A DNA stretch of 64,000 nt from Rhodothermales bacterium (lineage in GTDB: Bacteria > Bacteroidota > Rhodothermia > Rhodothermales > JANQRZ01), in NCBI GenBank assembly GCA_028284265.1, contig JANQRZ010000014.1, positions 162,995 to 226,994 of the forward strand, given 5' to 3'. The translations under genes and the position numbers were made by a program. The stretch's first letter is position 1, and each line of letters starts with the position of its first letter. Below are positions 26,935 to 35,969 of this stretch, piece after piece. The notes under the pieces are model-generated. The model made no database searches. It had not been told where the DNA came from and was given only the letters and a program-made list of their open reading frames with translations.

Positions 26935-27984
26935 TCAGGCGTAGGCGACGATGCGTTCGGTGAGAGCGGCTTCCGGCGGTCGCCCCACCCACGAGTTTTC
27001 GCCGAGGCGAACCTGTTGGTCGCCAAGACGGAGGGCAGGCATCTGTTGGGTTTCGAGTTTGAGGAGCACGTCGAAGTCGAGAAAGTCAGGCGCGTAGAGA
27101 CGGACGAGGTAGCCCAGTGCCTCAGCCTTTTCGCCGCCGGGGAGATAGGACTCGAAGTCCTCCAGTCCCATCGGCCCAAGGACCACGCGGAACTTGCCTC
27201 CGGCGTCGAGCACCGTCGCACCGACAAGTGCGGAGCCGCCGAGCGTCGCCGGATGCTCCCCACCGCCAAGCCGAGGTCGATGGGCGACCTGCACCCGGCG
27301 CACCACGTTCTCGACGATCTCTAACTGCAACCCGCCGGTAAACGCGGTGAGCAAGGTGTGCAATCCTTCCACGTTGCGAACCCGCCGGTTGAGAAGTCCA
27401 GCCAACCCCGCGAGCCGCCCGATGGATACAGGGGTGTCAGCGAGCGCGCCCGACGTTCCCAGTCCGGCCATAGCGAGGAAGCGGGCCGTGCTGTCATCAC
27501 GCCCCGCCTCCGCGATTGTGTCTGGGCGATACTTCTTCCAGGCGCGGTAGAAGTAACTGTAGAGTCGGTGGTTGAAGATGTCCAAGAAGTGACGGAGCGG
27601 GAGCGTGTCCTCTGCTTCGGTCGCCACGTCCTCATAGAGATAGACCGGCAGCGGCGAGGCAATCCCGTACAGGCCCATGAATGTCACGGTCACCTCTGCC
27701 CCATCTTCGTCCAGCGCCACCGACCGAACGTCGGACGGAGGGAATACCATGGCCGGGTGCGGGCGAAAACGGATACGCTCGTCGGCAGGATTAGCACTCA
27801 TTCCCGGCGCAGGGGCATCGGGGTAGAAAGCTTCGAGAAGGCGGACAGCTTGGAAGAAATCGAACCGGTACCCGGTGCGGAACAGGTCCGCGTAGATGCC
27901 ACGCTTCGGCGGCTCGACACCCCGCGCTGCCGTCTCTTCCTCGAGCGGCTCGTGCTCGGCGATATGGGGAGCAGGGTCCGTCAT
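26935..27984 (-). CDS. tssG: TssG baseplate protein
   Basis: This 349-residue protein has the TssG/ImpH signature near its start (RFDFFQAVRLLEAFYPDAP) and RIRFRPHPAMVFPPSDV. It also has VTVTFMGLYGIASPLPVYLYED and FLDIFNHRLYSYFYRAWKKYRP. TssG forms the baseplate wedge with TssE, TssF and TssK. Its start overlaps the tssF stop by 4 bases, so it is translationally coupled, which fits the fixed stoichiometry of the TssF-TssG wedge. Cytoplasmic. Confidence 0.93.
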   Translation of the reverse strand: MTDPAPHIAEHEPLEEETAARGVEPPKRGIYADLFRTGYRFDFFQAVRLLEAFYPDAPAPGMSANPADERIRFRPHPAMVFPPSDVRSVALDEDGAEVTVTFMGLYGIASPLPVYLYEDVATEAEDTLPLRHFLDIFNHRLYSYFYRAWKKYRPDTIAEAGRDDSTARFLAMAGLGTSGALADTPVSIGRLAGLAGLLNRRVRNVEGLHTLLTAFTGGLQLEIVENVVRRVQVAHRPRLGGGEHPATLGGSALVGATVLDAGGKFRVVLGPMGLEDFESYLPGGEKAEALGYLVRLYAPDFLDFDVLLKLETQQMPALRLGDQQVRLGENSWVGRPPEAALTERIVAYA

Positions 27985-29765
27985 AGCACAGGCTGCTCAC
28001 CACTGTCAGGCTCCCACGTCATCCGCGTCCCTGAAGGCAAGAGAATCAGCGTAAGATGCACAAACGAGTTAATCGTGGCATAGGCCGAGAAGAACCGACT
28101 GAGCACGAGGCCCAGCAGGGCAGCTTCCCCTATCTCGGCAAACCGTGTTTCATCGAGTTCGACGGTTACCTCGCTCCCGCGTAGCACCGCTCCCCGGTGG
28201 ACGCGCTCCTTGGCTGCCCACCGAACGTCGCGGATGCCCTCAATCTGCCGCTTGTTCACCTCGGAATCCGTCCAGTCGTAGAGGCGCAACACACCCACGA
28301 GGGCTTCGCGTGTGGCCGCCGAGCGATAGTTGAGCGACCAGTGCGAGAGCATCTTCCAGTAGAAGTCTGCGTGCTGGTCTGTAGGCGGATAGCGGATGAG
28401 GGTGGGCTGAATGAAGTTCTCGACCTCAGCGCCGCGCACGTTGGGGGAAGCAATGCGCGTGAGCGATCCTTCCCGCAGGTGTTCACGCGGTAGGGTCCCG
28501 TTCGTACAGCGAAGTTCCAGCGAGAGTGTCTCGATCGGCAGCCGCCCGTCCGCCGGGGCGATTCCCTGAAGGGTGAGGGTCGTCGCATACCGAGAGACAA
28601 GACCACGACGCGAGGAGGCGGTATACGTTCGCCCGCCTGCGGCGCGCTCAGGAGAAAGGAGCGAACGGTACGGATGCCGCCGCCCCGTCACGTCTTCGAT
28701 ACCCGACACGGACTGCACGCTGTACACCTCGACGCCGTTGCGGTGGCTTGCGTTCGGCACCACGCGGTATTCAGCACTCCGGTGGTCCACACGCACCGGC
28801 TCGCTGTCTGTCTCGAACAGGTTGACGACGGGGCTGGTAAATAACCGGATCTGCTCTCGCCCGAACCGTTGCGGCTGAGGAAACGCCCGGTCGAAGTGAA
28901 CCGTGACGCGGAGGGTGCCATGATCAGACTCCGGGCTAAATCGGTCGAGACCAAGTAGGTCAACGCACCAGAACTTGGCCCGGAAGCACAGCATCTCTTG
29001 CATCAGCCGAATACCAGAGAACGACCGCTCCGACTCAGGAAGCAGGGCTTCGCTCGGGTCGAGGCCACCGGGCCGGACCCATTGCTGACCGCGCAGGGTG
29101 AGTGCATCGTTCTGCCCGAAGCCCTCGATCCCAACGGCCAACCCACCCGGCAGCCCACTCTCGACGGTTACCTCGCGCACGCGCTGCGTAAAGAAGTAGT
29201 GCATCGCTGAAGCCGTCGCTGGCTCGGCATGGAAGTACAGTCGAAGCGAACGCAGGTCAAGAGACGAAAGGCTGACGCCCGCTCCGATCCCGAACGATAA
29301 GGTGACACTCGACGTACCATCCGGTGCCCATTCGAGCGATACGTCGTCGAGGCGGAAGGGCTGCAACAGCACGTCCTGCGTCGTCACAAACTGACACACG
29401 ACGCCTTCCTCGCTTACCGGATTGGACTGCACTTCCGTTCCGCGCGGCAGCCGGGTCGTCTGTCGGATCTGCCCCACCTGTCCTCGGAACTCGACCATGG
29501 AGAGCGACGGCACAGGCCGGAGGAAGTGCGGAAACAGCAGTTCACACAACGCCTCCGTGTACTGCGGCAGTTCGTCGTCGAGTTGCTCGCGGATGCGCCC
29601 TGTCAGCAGCGCGAAGCCCTCGAAGAGGCGCTCCACATAGGGGTCGCGGTCGGTGACGCTGTCGATGTTGAGATACCGAGCCTGCTCGGGGTGCAAACGC
29701 GCGAAGTCCTTCCCCGCCTCGTGCAGGTAGCGCATCTCTTCGTCGAAGTAGCGTCGCTGACTCAT
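27981..29765 (-). CDS. tssF: TssF baseplate protein
   Basis: The 594-residue product begins RRYFDEEMRYLHEAGKDFAR, a diagnostic TssF/ImpG start. It continues with DPYVERLFEGFALLTGRIREQL and LFPHFLRPVPSLSMVEF. Length matches the family (about 580-630). TssF is the main subunit of the T6SS baseplate wedge. It follows tssE by 27 bases and overlaps tssG by 4 bases, giving the conserved order tssE-tssF-tssG. No anomalies are visible. Confidence 0.95.
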   Translation of the reverse strand: MSQRRYFDEEMRYLHEAGKDFARLHPEQARYLNIDSVTDRDPYVERLFEGFALLTGRIREQLDDELPQYTEALCELLFPHFLRPVPSLSMVEFRGQVGQIRQTTRLPRGTEVQSNPVSEEGVVCQFVTTQDVLLQPFRLDDVSLEWAPDGTSSVTLSFGIGAGVSLSSLDLRSLRLYFHAEPATASAMHYFFTQRVREVTVESGLPGGLAVGIEGFGQNDALTLRGQQWVRPGGLDPSEALLPESERSFSGIRLMQEMLCFRAKFWCVDLLGLDRFSPESDHGTLRVTVHFDRAFPQPQRFGREQIRLFTSPVVNLFETDSEPVRVDHRSAEYRVVPNASHRNGVEVYSVQSVSGIEDVTGRRHPYRSLLSPERAAGGRTYTASSRRGLVSRYATTLTLQGIAPADGRLPIETLSLELRCTNGTLPREHLREGSLTRIASPNVRGAEVENFIQPTLIRYPPTDQHADFYWKMLSHWSLNYRSAATREALVGVLRLYDWTDSEVNKRQIEGIRDVRWAAKERVHRGAVLRGSEVTVELDETRFAEIGEAALLGLVLSRFFSAYATINSFVHLTLILLPSGTRMTWEPDSGEQPVL

Positions 29766-29792
29766 GGCGGCGGGGGGACGCGGGGGCGGCGT

Positions 29793-30212
29793 TTACTGGT
29801 TGGCTATGACCGGCGTGACGTGGGCTTCTTCTTCCGAAGAGAATGTAGTCTTGAAGCGGACGTGGTCGCCGTCAAGTGTCTCGGCTGTTAGAAGAAAGAC
29901 GAGTTGCATCTCATAGCGCTCCGTAGGCTCGTGCTCGACGTGGACCCGACGCAGGCGCGGCTCGTAGGTCTCGACGGCCGTTTCGATGGCTCGCTTAAGC
30001 TCCTCAAGCGACCCCGGCATATCTCGGTAGACCTCGGAGATATCTGGGAGACCATAGTCTGCCAAGTGGGACAGGGCCTCCCGCCGTGTGTTGAGCAGCC
30101 GGTCTAGGTTGGAGACTATGCTGTGCTCACGGCGTGCCGACGGAGACACACTCTCGACGGGGCGTCCGTCGCCGAATCGTCCGCGCAGCACATCGTAGAG
30201 ACTTGCATTCAT
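29793..30212 (-). CDS. tssE: TssE, gp25-like baseplate protein
   Basis: This 139-residue gp25/TssE protein has the expected motifs: NLDRLLNTRREALSHLADYG, LPDISEVYRDMPGSLEELKR and TYEPRLRRVHVEHEP. TssE joins the baseplate to the first sheath ring. It is encoded directly after hcp; a GC-rich hairpin lies in the 91-base gap between them. Its start at ATG 30212 gives the normal family length. Confidence 0.95.
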   Translation of the reverse strand: MNASLYDVLRGRFGDGRPVESVSPSARREHSIVSNLDRLLNTRREALSHLADYGLPDISEVYRDMPGSLEELKRAIETAVETYEPRLRRVHVEHEPTERYEMQLVFLLTAETLDGDHVRFKTTFSSEEEAHVTPVIANQ

Positions 30213-30240
30213 CGAACGCCCCTAGGGCTAGAGATGACGA

Positions 30241-30285
30241 ACGCCGCGCGGCCCGGCGGGCCGAAACCCGTAGCCCGCGCGGCGT
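30241..30285 (-). terminator. GC-rich hairpin after hcp (attenuator-like)
   Basis: Perfect 11-bp arms at 30241-30251 and 30275-30285, with an additional internal GC-rich inverted stretch, form a strong hairpin 18 bases past the hcp stop. No T-run follows, so it may stabilise the hcp mRNA 3' end or reduce read-through into tssE rather than terminate fully. Confidence 0.5.
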
Positions 30286-30303
30286 CCAAACGTCAGCGCT
30301 GGG

Positions 30304-30777
30304 TTAGGCAGCAACCGCAGCCCACTCGTCTTCGAACTCGTAGCCGTCGGCGTGCTTCCAGTTGATCTTCTCATAGAGGAAGCGTACGCGCTCCAGGTGC
30401 GTCTGCTTCTCGAGCGCCGGATCCTTCGTGTTCGGGAGCACGTCCGTCACGGAGGCCACCTTCACCCCATTCATCGTGATCGTGTAGTAGATCTCTTCCT
30501 TACCCGCCGGGGTGATCTTGTAGAAATCGATCTTGATTTCGTCGAGAGTCTGGCCGTTGCAGCAGGCCTGATAGAGCGACGGCGAGGCAGTGTCGATCTC
30601 CTTGGTGATGGAAGCAGCTTTGTGGACGCGGCTGCCGGTGACAGTGCCTTCCTGCTCATCGACAGGACTGTAAACCTGATGCTCGAACTCAATGACAGCC
30701 GAGGTATCGGCGCGGCCTCCCTTGGTGTTGGAGCCGACGATGTCGTTCGAGTAGGTCATGGCGCATTCGAGGGGCAT
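30304..30777 (-). CDS. hcp: Hcp tube protein
   Basis: From ATG 30777 the protein has 157 residues, normal for Hcp. Motifs include DEQEGTVTGSRVHKAASITKEID, SPSLYQACCNGQ and IDFYKITPAGKEEIYYTITM. Near the end comes HLERVRFLYEKINWKHADG. A GGAGG sequence about 10 bases upstream supports this start over the more distal in-frame ATG at 30858. Hcp hexamers stack into the secreted inner tube, so it must be made in excess. Consistent with that, the gene has its own 228-base upstream gap and is bracketed by two strong hairpins. Confidence 0.95.
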   Translation of the reverse strand: MPLECAMTYSNDIVGSNTKGGRADTSAVIEFEHQVYSPVDEQEGTVTGSRVHKAASITKEIDTASPSLYQACCNGQTLDEIKIDFYKITPAGKEEIYYTITMNGVKVASVTDVLPNTKDPALEKQTHLERVRFLYEKINWKHADGYEFEDEWAAVAA

Positions 30778-30943
30778 GGTGAGAACCTCCGGGGGTCTGG
30801 TATGTGTTGCGGTGAAGGATGAAGCGCGTCCGAGTTGAGCCAGCGGAAGGAGCTTCAAGTGTCTGCTAAGGGAACGCAGGGTTTCCCCCTATGGGGACAC
30901 AGTGGAAAGAAATAAAAAACACGTTACACGATGTGATAGAATC

Positions 30944-31001
30944 GTGAGACCTGAAGCCGGGCCGAGCGTGGCTCTGAGCAGCCCTAGGCTTCAGGTCTCA
31001 C
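30944..31001 (-). terminator. 15-bp stem hairpin between tssC and hcp
   Basis: Perfect 15-bp inverted arms at 30944-30958 and 30987-31001 (loop 28 bases) begin 4 bases after the tssC stop. On the minus strand the stem is followed by an AT-rich stretch including a TTTTTT run about 25 bases on, not directly adjacent. It could be a terminator, or a processing or stability hairpin. The AT-rich stretch and the gap up to hcp may contain a promoter, but no clear box is seen. Confidence 0.55.
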
Positions 31002-31005
31002 GTCC

Positions 31006-32535
31006 TCACTTCGCTTTAGGCATCTTGCTCACCATCGAGAGGTTGATGTCCATTCCCTCGATCTGGAAGTGTGGCATGATGGCCATCTGCACGCGGTAGA
31101 AACCGGGGTTGTCGTCGAGGTCGTGGACCGTCACCTGTCCGCTACGCAGCGGGTACTTGGCGATCATCTCCTCGGTCGGGTTCGGCATCTTAGTGACGAG
31201 ACCGCTGATCCATTTGTTCAGTTCCTCCTCAATCTTGCCCGCGTCCTTCGTGGCTCCGATGTTCTCGCGCTGGAGCACCTTGAGGTAGTGCGAGATGCGC
31301 GAGCCGAGCATGATGTACGGAAGCCGGGCGTTGATCCGGCTGTTGGCCGTCGCCTCGGGGTCGTCGTAGAGGGTAGGCTTCTGCGACGAGTTAGCCGAGA
31401 AGAAGCAGGCGAAGTCCTTGCCCTCGTAGATCGAGAGCGGGATGAACCCGAGGTTGGCGCACTCGAACTCCAGCGTCTCCGAGATCGGGACCTCGGTGGG
31501 AATCTTCATCTGCTTTCCCTTGCCCACGTCATAGAGGTGGACTGGCAGGTCCGAAACCTTACCGCCGCTCTGCGGGCCACGGATCTGGACACTCCAGCCG
31601 TCGCGGACGTAGGCCTGAACCATGTTCGCGGCGAACGAGAAGGAGGCATTGCCCCAGAGGTACTTGTCGTGATCGGCTCCGGTCACATCCTCGTTGTAGT
31701 TGAAGTTCTTGACGGGCACCGTGTCCTCGCCATACGGCAGCCGGAGCATGAAGCGCGGGAAGGTGAGCGCGAGGTAGCGCGAGTCCGGCGTCTCGCGGAA
31801 GGCGTTCCACTTGACGAAGTCGACCGTCTCCATGTGGGCCGTCACGTCCGGGATCTTTTTCCAGTCCTCCATCGACTCCTTGCCGAAGAACTCGTGCCCG
31901 ACCGAGGCGACGAAGGGGCAGAGCGCGGCAGCCGCCACCTGCGAAGACTGCTGCATCAGCGCGATGTCCTGCGGCGTGTTCTTGAACTCGTAGTTCGTGA
32001 TGATCGCGCTGTACGGATCGGCACCGGGCTGGTCGTAGGCGTTGGTGTAGACGTGCTTGTAGAGTGCCGACTGAATCAGTTCGGGCGCATCCTCGAACGA
32101 CTCAAGAAGGTCCTCTTTCGAGCAGTTGATCATCTCGATCTTGACATTCTTGCGGAAGTCCGTCCGGTCCACGAGGAACTTCAGGCTGCGCCACGACGAC
32201 TCCATCTCTTGGAACTTCTCGTGGTGCATGATCACGTCGAGCTGCTGCGACAGCTTGTGGTCGAGCTGCGCGACCATCGAGTCGATAAGCTCCTTGTCCA
32301 CCTTCTCGACCGGCGCTTCGAGGTCGTTCACGGCGTCCACGAACACGCGGAGCGCCGCCGCAACGACGGCCCCGCGCGGCTTGTCGGCATTGGCCGTCAC
32401 ATCATCGAACTCACCGACGTTGACGGCACTCTCAGGTGCGGCAACGGCGACTTGCTGAAAAATGGAATCGAGGATGCTGCCTTGTTCTTCGGTCTCGGCG
32501 GCCGCTGCGGCCCCAGCTTGTTGAGTCTCAGCCAT
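31006..32535 (-). CDS. tssC: TssC sheath large subunit
   Basis: The 509-residue protein is a standard TssC/VipB. It shows MVAQLDHKLSQQLDVIMHHE, EMESSWRSLKFLVDRTDF, YSAIITNYEFKNTPQDIALM, FPRFMLRLPYGEDTVPVKNF and the C-terminal strand MPHFQIEGMDINLSMVSKMP. It forms the contractile sheath with TssB. It begins 53 bases after the tssB stop. Comparison with the 610-residue fusion at 13.7-15.5 kb shows the same order of motifs there, with that copy much more diverged. Confidence 0.96.
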   Translation of the reverse strand: MAETQQAGAAAAAETEEQGSILDSIFQQVAVAAPESAVNVGEFDDVTANADKPRGAVVAAALRVFVDAVNDLEAPVEKVDKELIDSMVAQLDHKLSQQLDVIMHHEKFQEMESSWRSLKFLVDRTDFRKNVKIEMINCSKEDLLESFEDAPELIQSALYKHVYTNAYDQPGADPYSAIITNYEFKNTPQDIALMQQSSQVAAAALCPFVASVGHEFFGKESMEDWKKIPDVTAHMETVDFVKWNAFRETPDSRYLALTFPRFMLRLPYGEDTVPVKNFNYNEDVTGADHDKYLWGNASFSFAANMVQAYVRDGWSVQIRGPQSGGKVSDLPVHLYDVGKGKQMKIPTEVPISETLEFECANLGFIPLSIYEGKDFACFFSANSSQKPTLYDDPEATANSRINARLPYIMLGSRISHYLKVLQRENIGATKDAGKIEEELNKWISGLVTKMPNPTEEMIAKYPLRSGQVTVHDLDDNPGFYRVQMAIMPHFQIEGMDINLSMVSKMPKAK

Positions 32536-32588
32536 GACAGGGTAGATTGGGGATTAGGGGTCGGAAGGGAAATCGGGGCAGTGTCGGC

Positions 32589-33113
32589 TCAGTCTTCGGC
32601 CTCTTCGTCGGCAGGGTCGTCGGTCTGGACGAACTGTTCGAGTTCAGCCGCGAGGCTTGCGAGGGCGGCCTCATCCTTGACGATGCCTTCGAGCTGCTTG
32701 CGGAAGTCGTTCGCCGAGACGACGCGGTTGCGGAGGTCCTGCAGAAGATTCCGCATGGCGAGCATCCGGTTGAGTTGGGGTACCTGCTTCGCCACTTCCT
32801 CCGGGCTGAATGACTTCATCGAGTCGATGTCGAGGTCGACTTTCATCTCCGCATCGTCGCTGTCGGAAAGCTCGTCCGGGACGGTGTACTGGAGCTTCAC
32901 GTCCATCGACTTGAGGACGTCCTCGAAGTTGTCCTTGTTGAGGTTGATGAGTTCGCGCTCGGAGAGCGGCGTGTCGTCCGGGCGGCCTTTATAGTCACCC
33001 ATCACCATAAGCCGCATCGGGAGTTCGATCTTTTCCTGGGCATCGCCCTTGTCCACTTCAAGGAACAGGTTGACGCGGGCCGGTGGTTTTTCGCGTTGGA
33101 AGCTTTGAGCCAT
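32589..33113 (-). CDS. tssB: TssB sheath small subunit
   Basis: This 174-residue protein carries the TssB/VipA motifs IELPMRLMVMGDYKGRPD, FEDVLKSMDVKLQYTVPDEL and MKSFSPEEVAKQVPQLNRML. It has an acidic C-terminal tail. It is the partner of the adjacent TssC in the sheath. The 148 bases between it and tssA contain an AT-rich stretch (33220-33255) that stands out from the GC-rich surroundings. That stretch could hold a promoter, though no consensus is clear. Confidence 0.96.
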   Translation of the reverse strand: MAQSFQREKPPARVNLFLEVDKGDAQEKIELPMRLMVMGDYKGRPDDTPLSERELINLNKDNFEDVLKSMDVKLQYTVPDELSDSDDAEMKVDLDIDSMKSFSPEEVAKQVPQLNRMLAMRNLLQDLRNRVVSANDFRKQLEGIVKDEAALASLAAELEQFVQTDDPADEEAED

Positions 33114-33261
33114 GAGGTACCTCGGTTCAGGATGAAGCAGAATCCGTCGGCGTGTCGGTCAGGGTGAGCCGGACAACCAACACGTCGGGAAAAAACTGCG
33201 GGGCTTGGAAGGTAGGCAAAAAATATTACTATTCAAGGGGTTGACGAAATCATTTTTGAGA

Positions 33262-34974
33262 TCAAGTCTTCTGAGCGGCCAGAACGGCCAGTGCGCGCGC
33301 CGGCTCTACAGCGCAGACTTTGTCGAAAACGCGGTTCGCAGCCTGCTGAAGCGAGGGCTTGTCTTCGGCGCTGGCCCCGCGCTGGAGGGCGGTGTAACAA
33401 CCGTGAAGCGCAGCCCAGACTTCGAGAGCGAGTACCGGGTCCCATGCATCGAGCCGATGAGCAGCGATCTCCGCTTCGAGTGTTTCGAGGATAGGGCGTG
33501 CGACCGCAGCGCGACCACCGCGCAGACAAAGCGAGGCGAGGTAAAAGCGACGCCGGAAACGGTCGCGCCCCGAGGCGTCAGCCCCCTCACTGAGCGCCAC
33601 CACGGCAGCATCAAGATCACCGCCTGCCAGATGCTTGCGCGCTTCGTCGTAGGCCTCATCGACAGCACTGGCCTCGCCGCTACCAGAGAGCGAAGGTCCC
33701 GTATCGCCTCCCCCACTGAGGGCCGGGCGGATGCGAACCTCGATCCACTCCTGCGTCGCCGCATCGGCGAACGGCGTGCCGTCATCGAAGGTCAACATCG
33801 GCACGTCCGGGAAGCGACGAATGAGACCGACGACATCTTCGACCACCCCGTCGCGTGCCGCAGCCAGCGGCGCTCCGAGCGCATCGAGCGCCGTCACGAT
33901 GTAGCGCTGAAGGTCGAGCCAGAATGGCTGCTCGCGGAACGTTTCTTCGGCCTCGCTGGCGAGGTCGGCAAACTGGGCGCGACTCCCTAGACCGTCGAGA
34001 AAGGCTTTGCGCTGCTCAACGAACGGTGGGATGCGGGTCTTGCCGTCTTCGGCGGGCGGTGCGGCGAGGAGACCGCCCCAGTGAAATGCGCGGGCGAGAC
34101 GGAACGGGGCCGGATCGGTTTTGTCGTGCTCATGCAGAAAAGCGGCGGCGGCCATGACGGCATCGGCAGCATTGGCCGGGCTTCGTAGCTCGGAAGGAGC
34201 GCTGGCACCAGCGGCAGTTGGCGTCGCTACCGCTGGCGAGGCTGCGCCGTCTCCCGCCGAGGGTGTCGGCTTCGGCGCTGGAGCCGGAGCTTTGGGGACA
34301 GCGCGGATCTTGGCATCCAGCAAGTTGGTCATCTTGCTGACGACGGGCGCGTGCTCCTCCATCTGCTCCATCGCGAGGGCCTGGAGCGCTTTGTAGCTGT
34401 CGCGGGCGCGGGTGAGCACCTCCTCATCGCCACGCTTCGGCTTCTGGTCCTCGAGCCACTCGTGCGAGCGGTCGATGAGAAGCTGGAGAGCGTTCTTGCG
34501 AGCAGCCATCCGGCGGACCGGTGGGTAGAGGTCGTCCCAGTAGGTCTCGCAGAGGAGCCGTGCCACATCCACGCTTTCGGCGAGGCCTTCGATGCCTTCA
34601 GTGCGGACGAGTCCGATCCCGAGAAACGCCGCCGCTGTCAGGTCTTTCGATTGCTCGGTCACCACCTTCTTCCCTAGCTCGACGATGCGCTCGAAGTCGG
34701 CGTCGCCGCTCGCGCTCTGAAGTTTGTCTACCTCTCCCTTGAGCTGCTGGAAGCTGTCCTCGTACTTCACGTCCTCGCCCACCGGGTTCGCATCCGAGAT
34801 CGGCGCACGGACGGCCTGGAGCAGGGGCGATAGATTCTGCGCCTCCGTAGCGTCGGGTGTCGCCTCGGTCTCCTCCGCTGCTTCCTCCGAAGTCTCCGAC
34901 ACCTCCTCGGGGGCCTCGTCAGGCACCTCATCGGGCGTAGCGTCAGATGTTGTCTCAGGTGCTGTGTCGGACAT
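33262..34974 (-). CDS. tssA: TssA, T6SS cap/assembly protein
   Basis: This 570-residue protein has an acidic Glu/Thr-rich first ~45 residues. An ImpA-type N-terminal domain follows (APISDANPVGEDVKYEDSFQQL; YWDDLYPPVRRMAARKNAL). After an Ala/Pro linker come a middle helical domain (AFHWGGLLAAPP) and a C-terminal VasJ-like/TPR-like region. TssA proteins prime the baseplate and sheath or cap the distal end. The length suggests a long-type TssA, but I cannot assign a subclass by eye. It lies 30 bases after tagF. Confidence 0.88.
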   Translation of the reverse strand: MSDTAPETTSDATPDEVPDEAPEEVSETSEEAAEETEATPDATEAQNLSPLLQAVRAPISDANPVGEDVKYEDSFQQLKGEVDKLQSASGDADFERIVELGKKVVTEQSKDLTAAAFLGIGLVRTEGIEGLAESVDVARLLCETYWDDLYPPVRRMAARKNALQLLIDRSHEWLEDQKPKRGDEEVLTRARDSYKALQALAMEQMEEHAPVVSKMTNLLDAKIRAVPKAPAPAPKPTPSAGDGAASPAVATPTAAGASAPSELRSPANAADAVMAAAAFLHEHDKTDPAPFRLARAFHWGGLLAAPPAEDGKTRIPPFVEQRKAFLDGLGSRAQFADLASEAEETFREQPFWLDLQRYIVTALDALGAPLAAARDGVVEDVVGLIRRFPDVPMLTFDDGTPFADAATQEWIEVRIRPALSGGGDTGPSLSGSGEASAVDEAYDEARKHLAGGDLDAAVVALSEGADASGRDRFRRRFYLASLCLRGGRAAVARPILETLEAEIAAHRLDAWDPVLALEVWAALHGCYTALQRGASAEDKPSLQQAANRVFDKVCAVEPARALAVLAAQKT

Positions 34975-35004
34975 GGCATATGGGGGCGCTGCTATGCAGT
35001 CCCT

Positions 35005-35949
35005 TTAGGTGTCGATACGTCGGATGAAGTCGAGCAGGGTCAGGCTTTCCTCTTCGAGGAGACTCCCGACATGGGCAGGCAGAGCGAGCGCTGCGAGGGC
35101 GCTCGGTTGTCCCCCAGCATCGTCGAGTGCAAGCACTCCGTCGGCAAGCTTGGCCCCGTGCGTGAAGAGGTCGCGCGGTGGAGGCGCAGTAGATAGAAGA
35201 AGCAGACTGTTGTCTCCCCCACTCGGCGTCCAGAAAAAAACGGGCGGGTCCGGCGTGGTGCCGAGCAGCCGCCAGCAAGCCTCCAGCCAAAAGCTCACGT
35301 CGAGGCCGCTAGACGATGCAGAGAGTGGCAACCGGAGCGAAGCAGGCAGACGACCTCGCCCCCTTTGCACCCGACTGAAGGCATCCGTGAGGTTTTTCAA
35401 CACGACGTACTTGCGTCCGTCTTCGGAGTCGCCCCAGGTGCGCGCCCAGAGGTCGCGGGCCGAGGCCTGCCGGAGCCGAAACTCGTAGTTGACGGGGAAC
35501 GGCGTCGCATCGTGAATCGAGCCGAGCGTGTGGAGCCGCCCTGTGAGTTCGCCATCATTGAGGCGACCCGTCACCGCGTCATCTACGAGCGTTGCGGCGG
35601 CCTCGTAAAATGCCTGGTAGTGCGTGGGCCAGGATGGAATTCGCTTCCCGTCGACCCGCCGCTTCTCTACCTCAACCGCCACGAGAAATGGGTAGCGCCG
35701 CCCGGTCCGGTCGCGACTTGGCCGGAACGCACCCGCGAGGACGTGGGGCGCACCCGGCACATCGGCGAAGAAGCAAAGCGTTGGGCCACTCGGCTCCTCC
35801 CCATTGGAGACCGACCGAGCCTGTACGATTCCCCGCTGCACCCACTCGTCGAAGATCCGCATCGCCCGACCGCCCGCGTGGTGACGGACGAAGTCGCCGT
35901 GCGTCGGCAGCTTGCCGAAGCACGCAGCACCGGGAGAAACGGTTTGCAT
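35005..35949 (-). CDS. tagF: TagF, post-translational T6SS regulator
   Basis: The first ~130 residues have the TagF/DUF2094 start (ACFGKLPTHGDFVRHHAGG; FDEWVQRGI; FLVAVEVEKR). The total of 314 residues is at the longer end of TagF. A C-terminal SciT/PppA domain is not visible, consistent with the phosphatase being separately encoded at 11.1-11.9 kb. TagF restrains T6SS assembly in characterised systems, acting alongside or against threonine phosphorylation. It lies 20 bases after tssM. Confidence 0.85.
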   Translation of the reverse strand: MQTVSPGAACFGKLPTHGDFVRHHAGGRAMRIFDEWVQRGIVQARSVSNGEEPSGPTLCFFADVPGAPHVLAGAFRPSRDRTGRRYPFLVAVEVEKRRVDGKRIPSWPTHYQAFYEAAATLVDDAVTGRLNDGELTGRLHTLGSIHDATPFPVNYEFRLRQASARDLWARTWGDSEDGRKYVVLKNLTDAFSRVQRGRGRLPASLRLPLSASSSGLDVSFWLEACWRLLGTTPDPPVFFWTPSGGDNSLLLLSTAPPPRDLFTHGAKLADGVLALDDAGGQPSALAALALPAHVGSLLEEESLTLLDFIRRIDT

Positions 35950-35969
35950 GACTCAGAGGGTGAGGTGGC

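Noticed and set aside
31069..32994. 641-codon open frame on the plus strand
   Set aside because: It lies opposite tssC and tssB, which are certain by homology. Its translation is rich in Arg/Val/His/Leu without domains, as expected from the complement of GC-rich coding DNA.
33220..33255. Promoter for tssB-tssC
   Set aside because: The stretch is clearly AT-rich in a GC-rich region, but I could not fit either a sigma-70, sigma-54 or Bacteroidota-type consensus with correct spacing.
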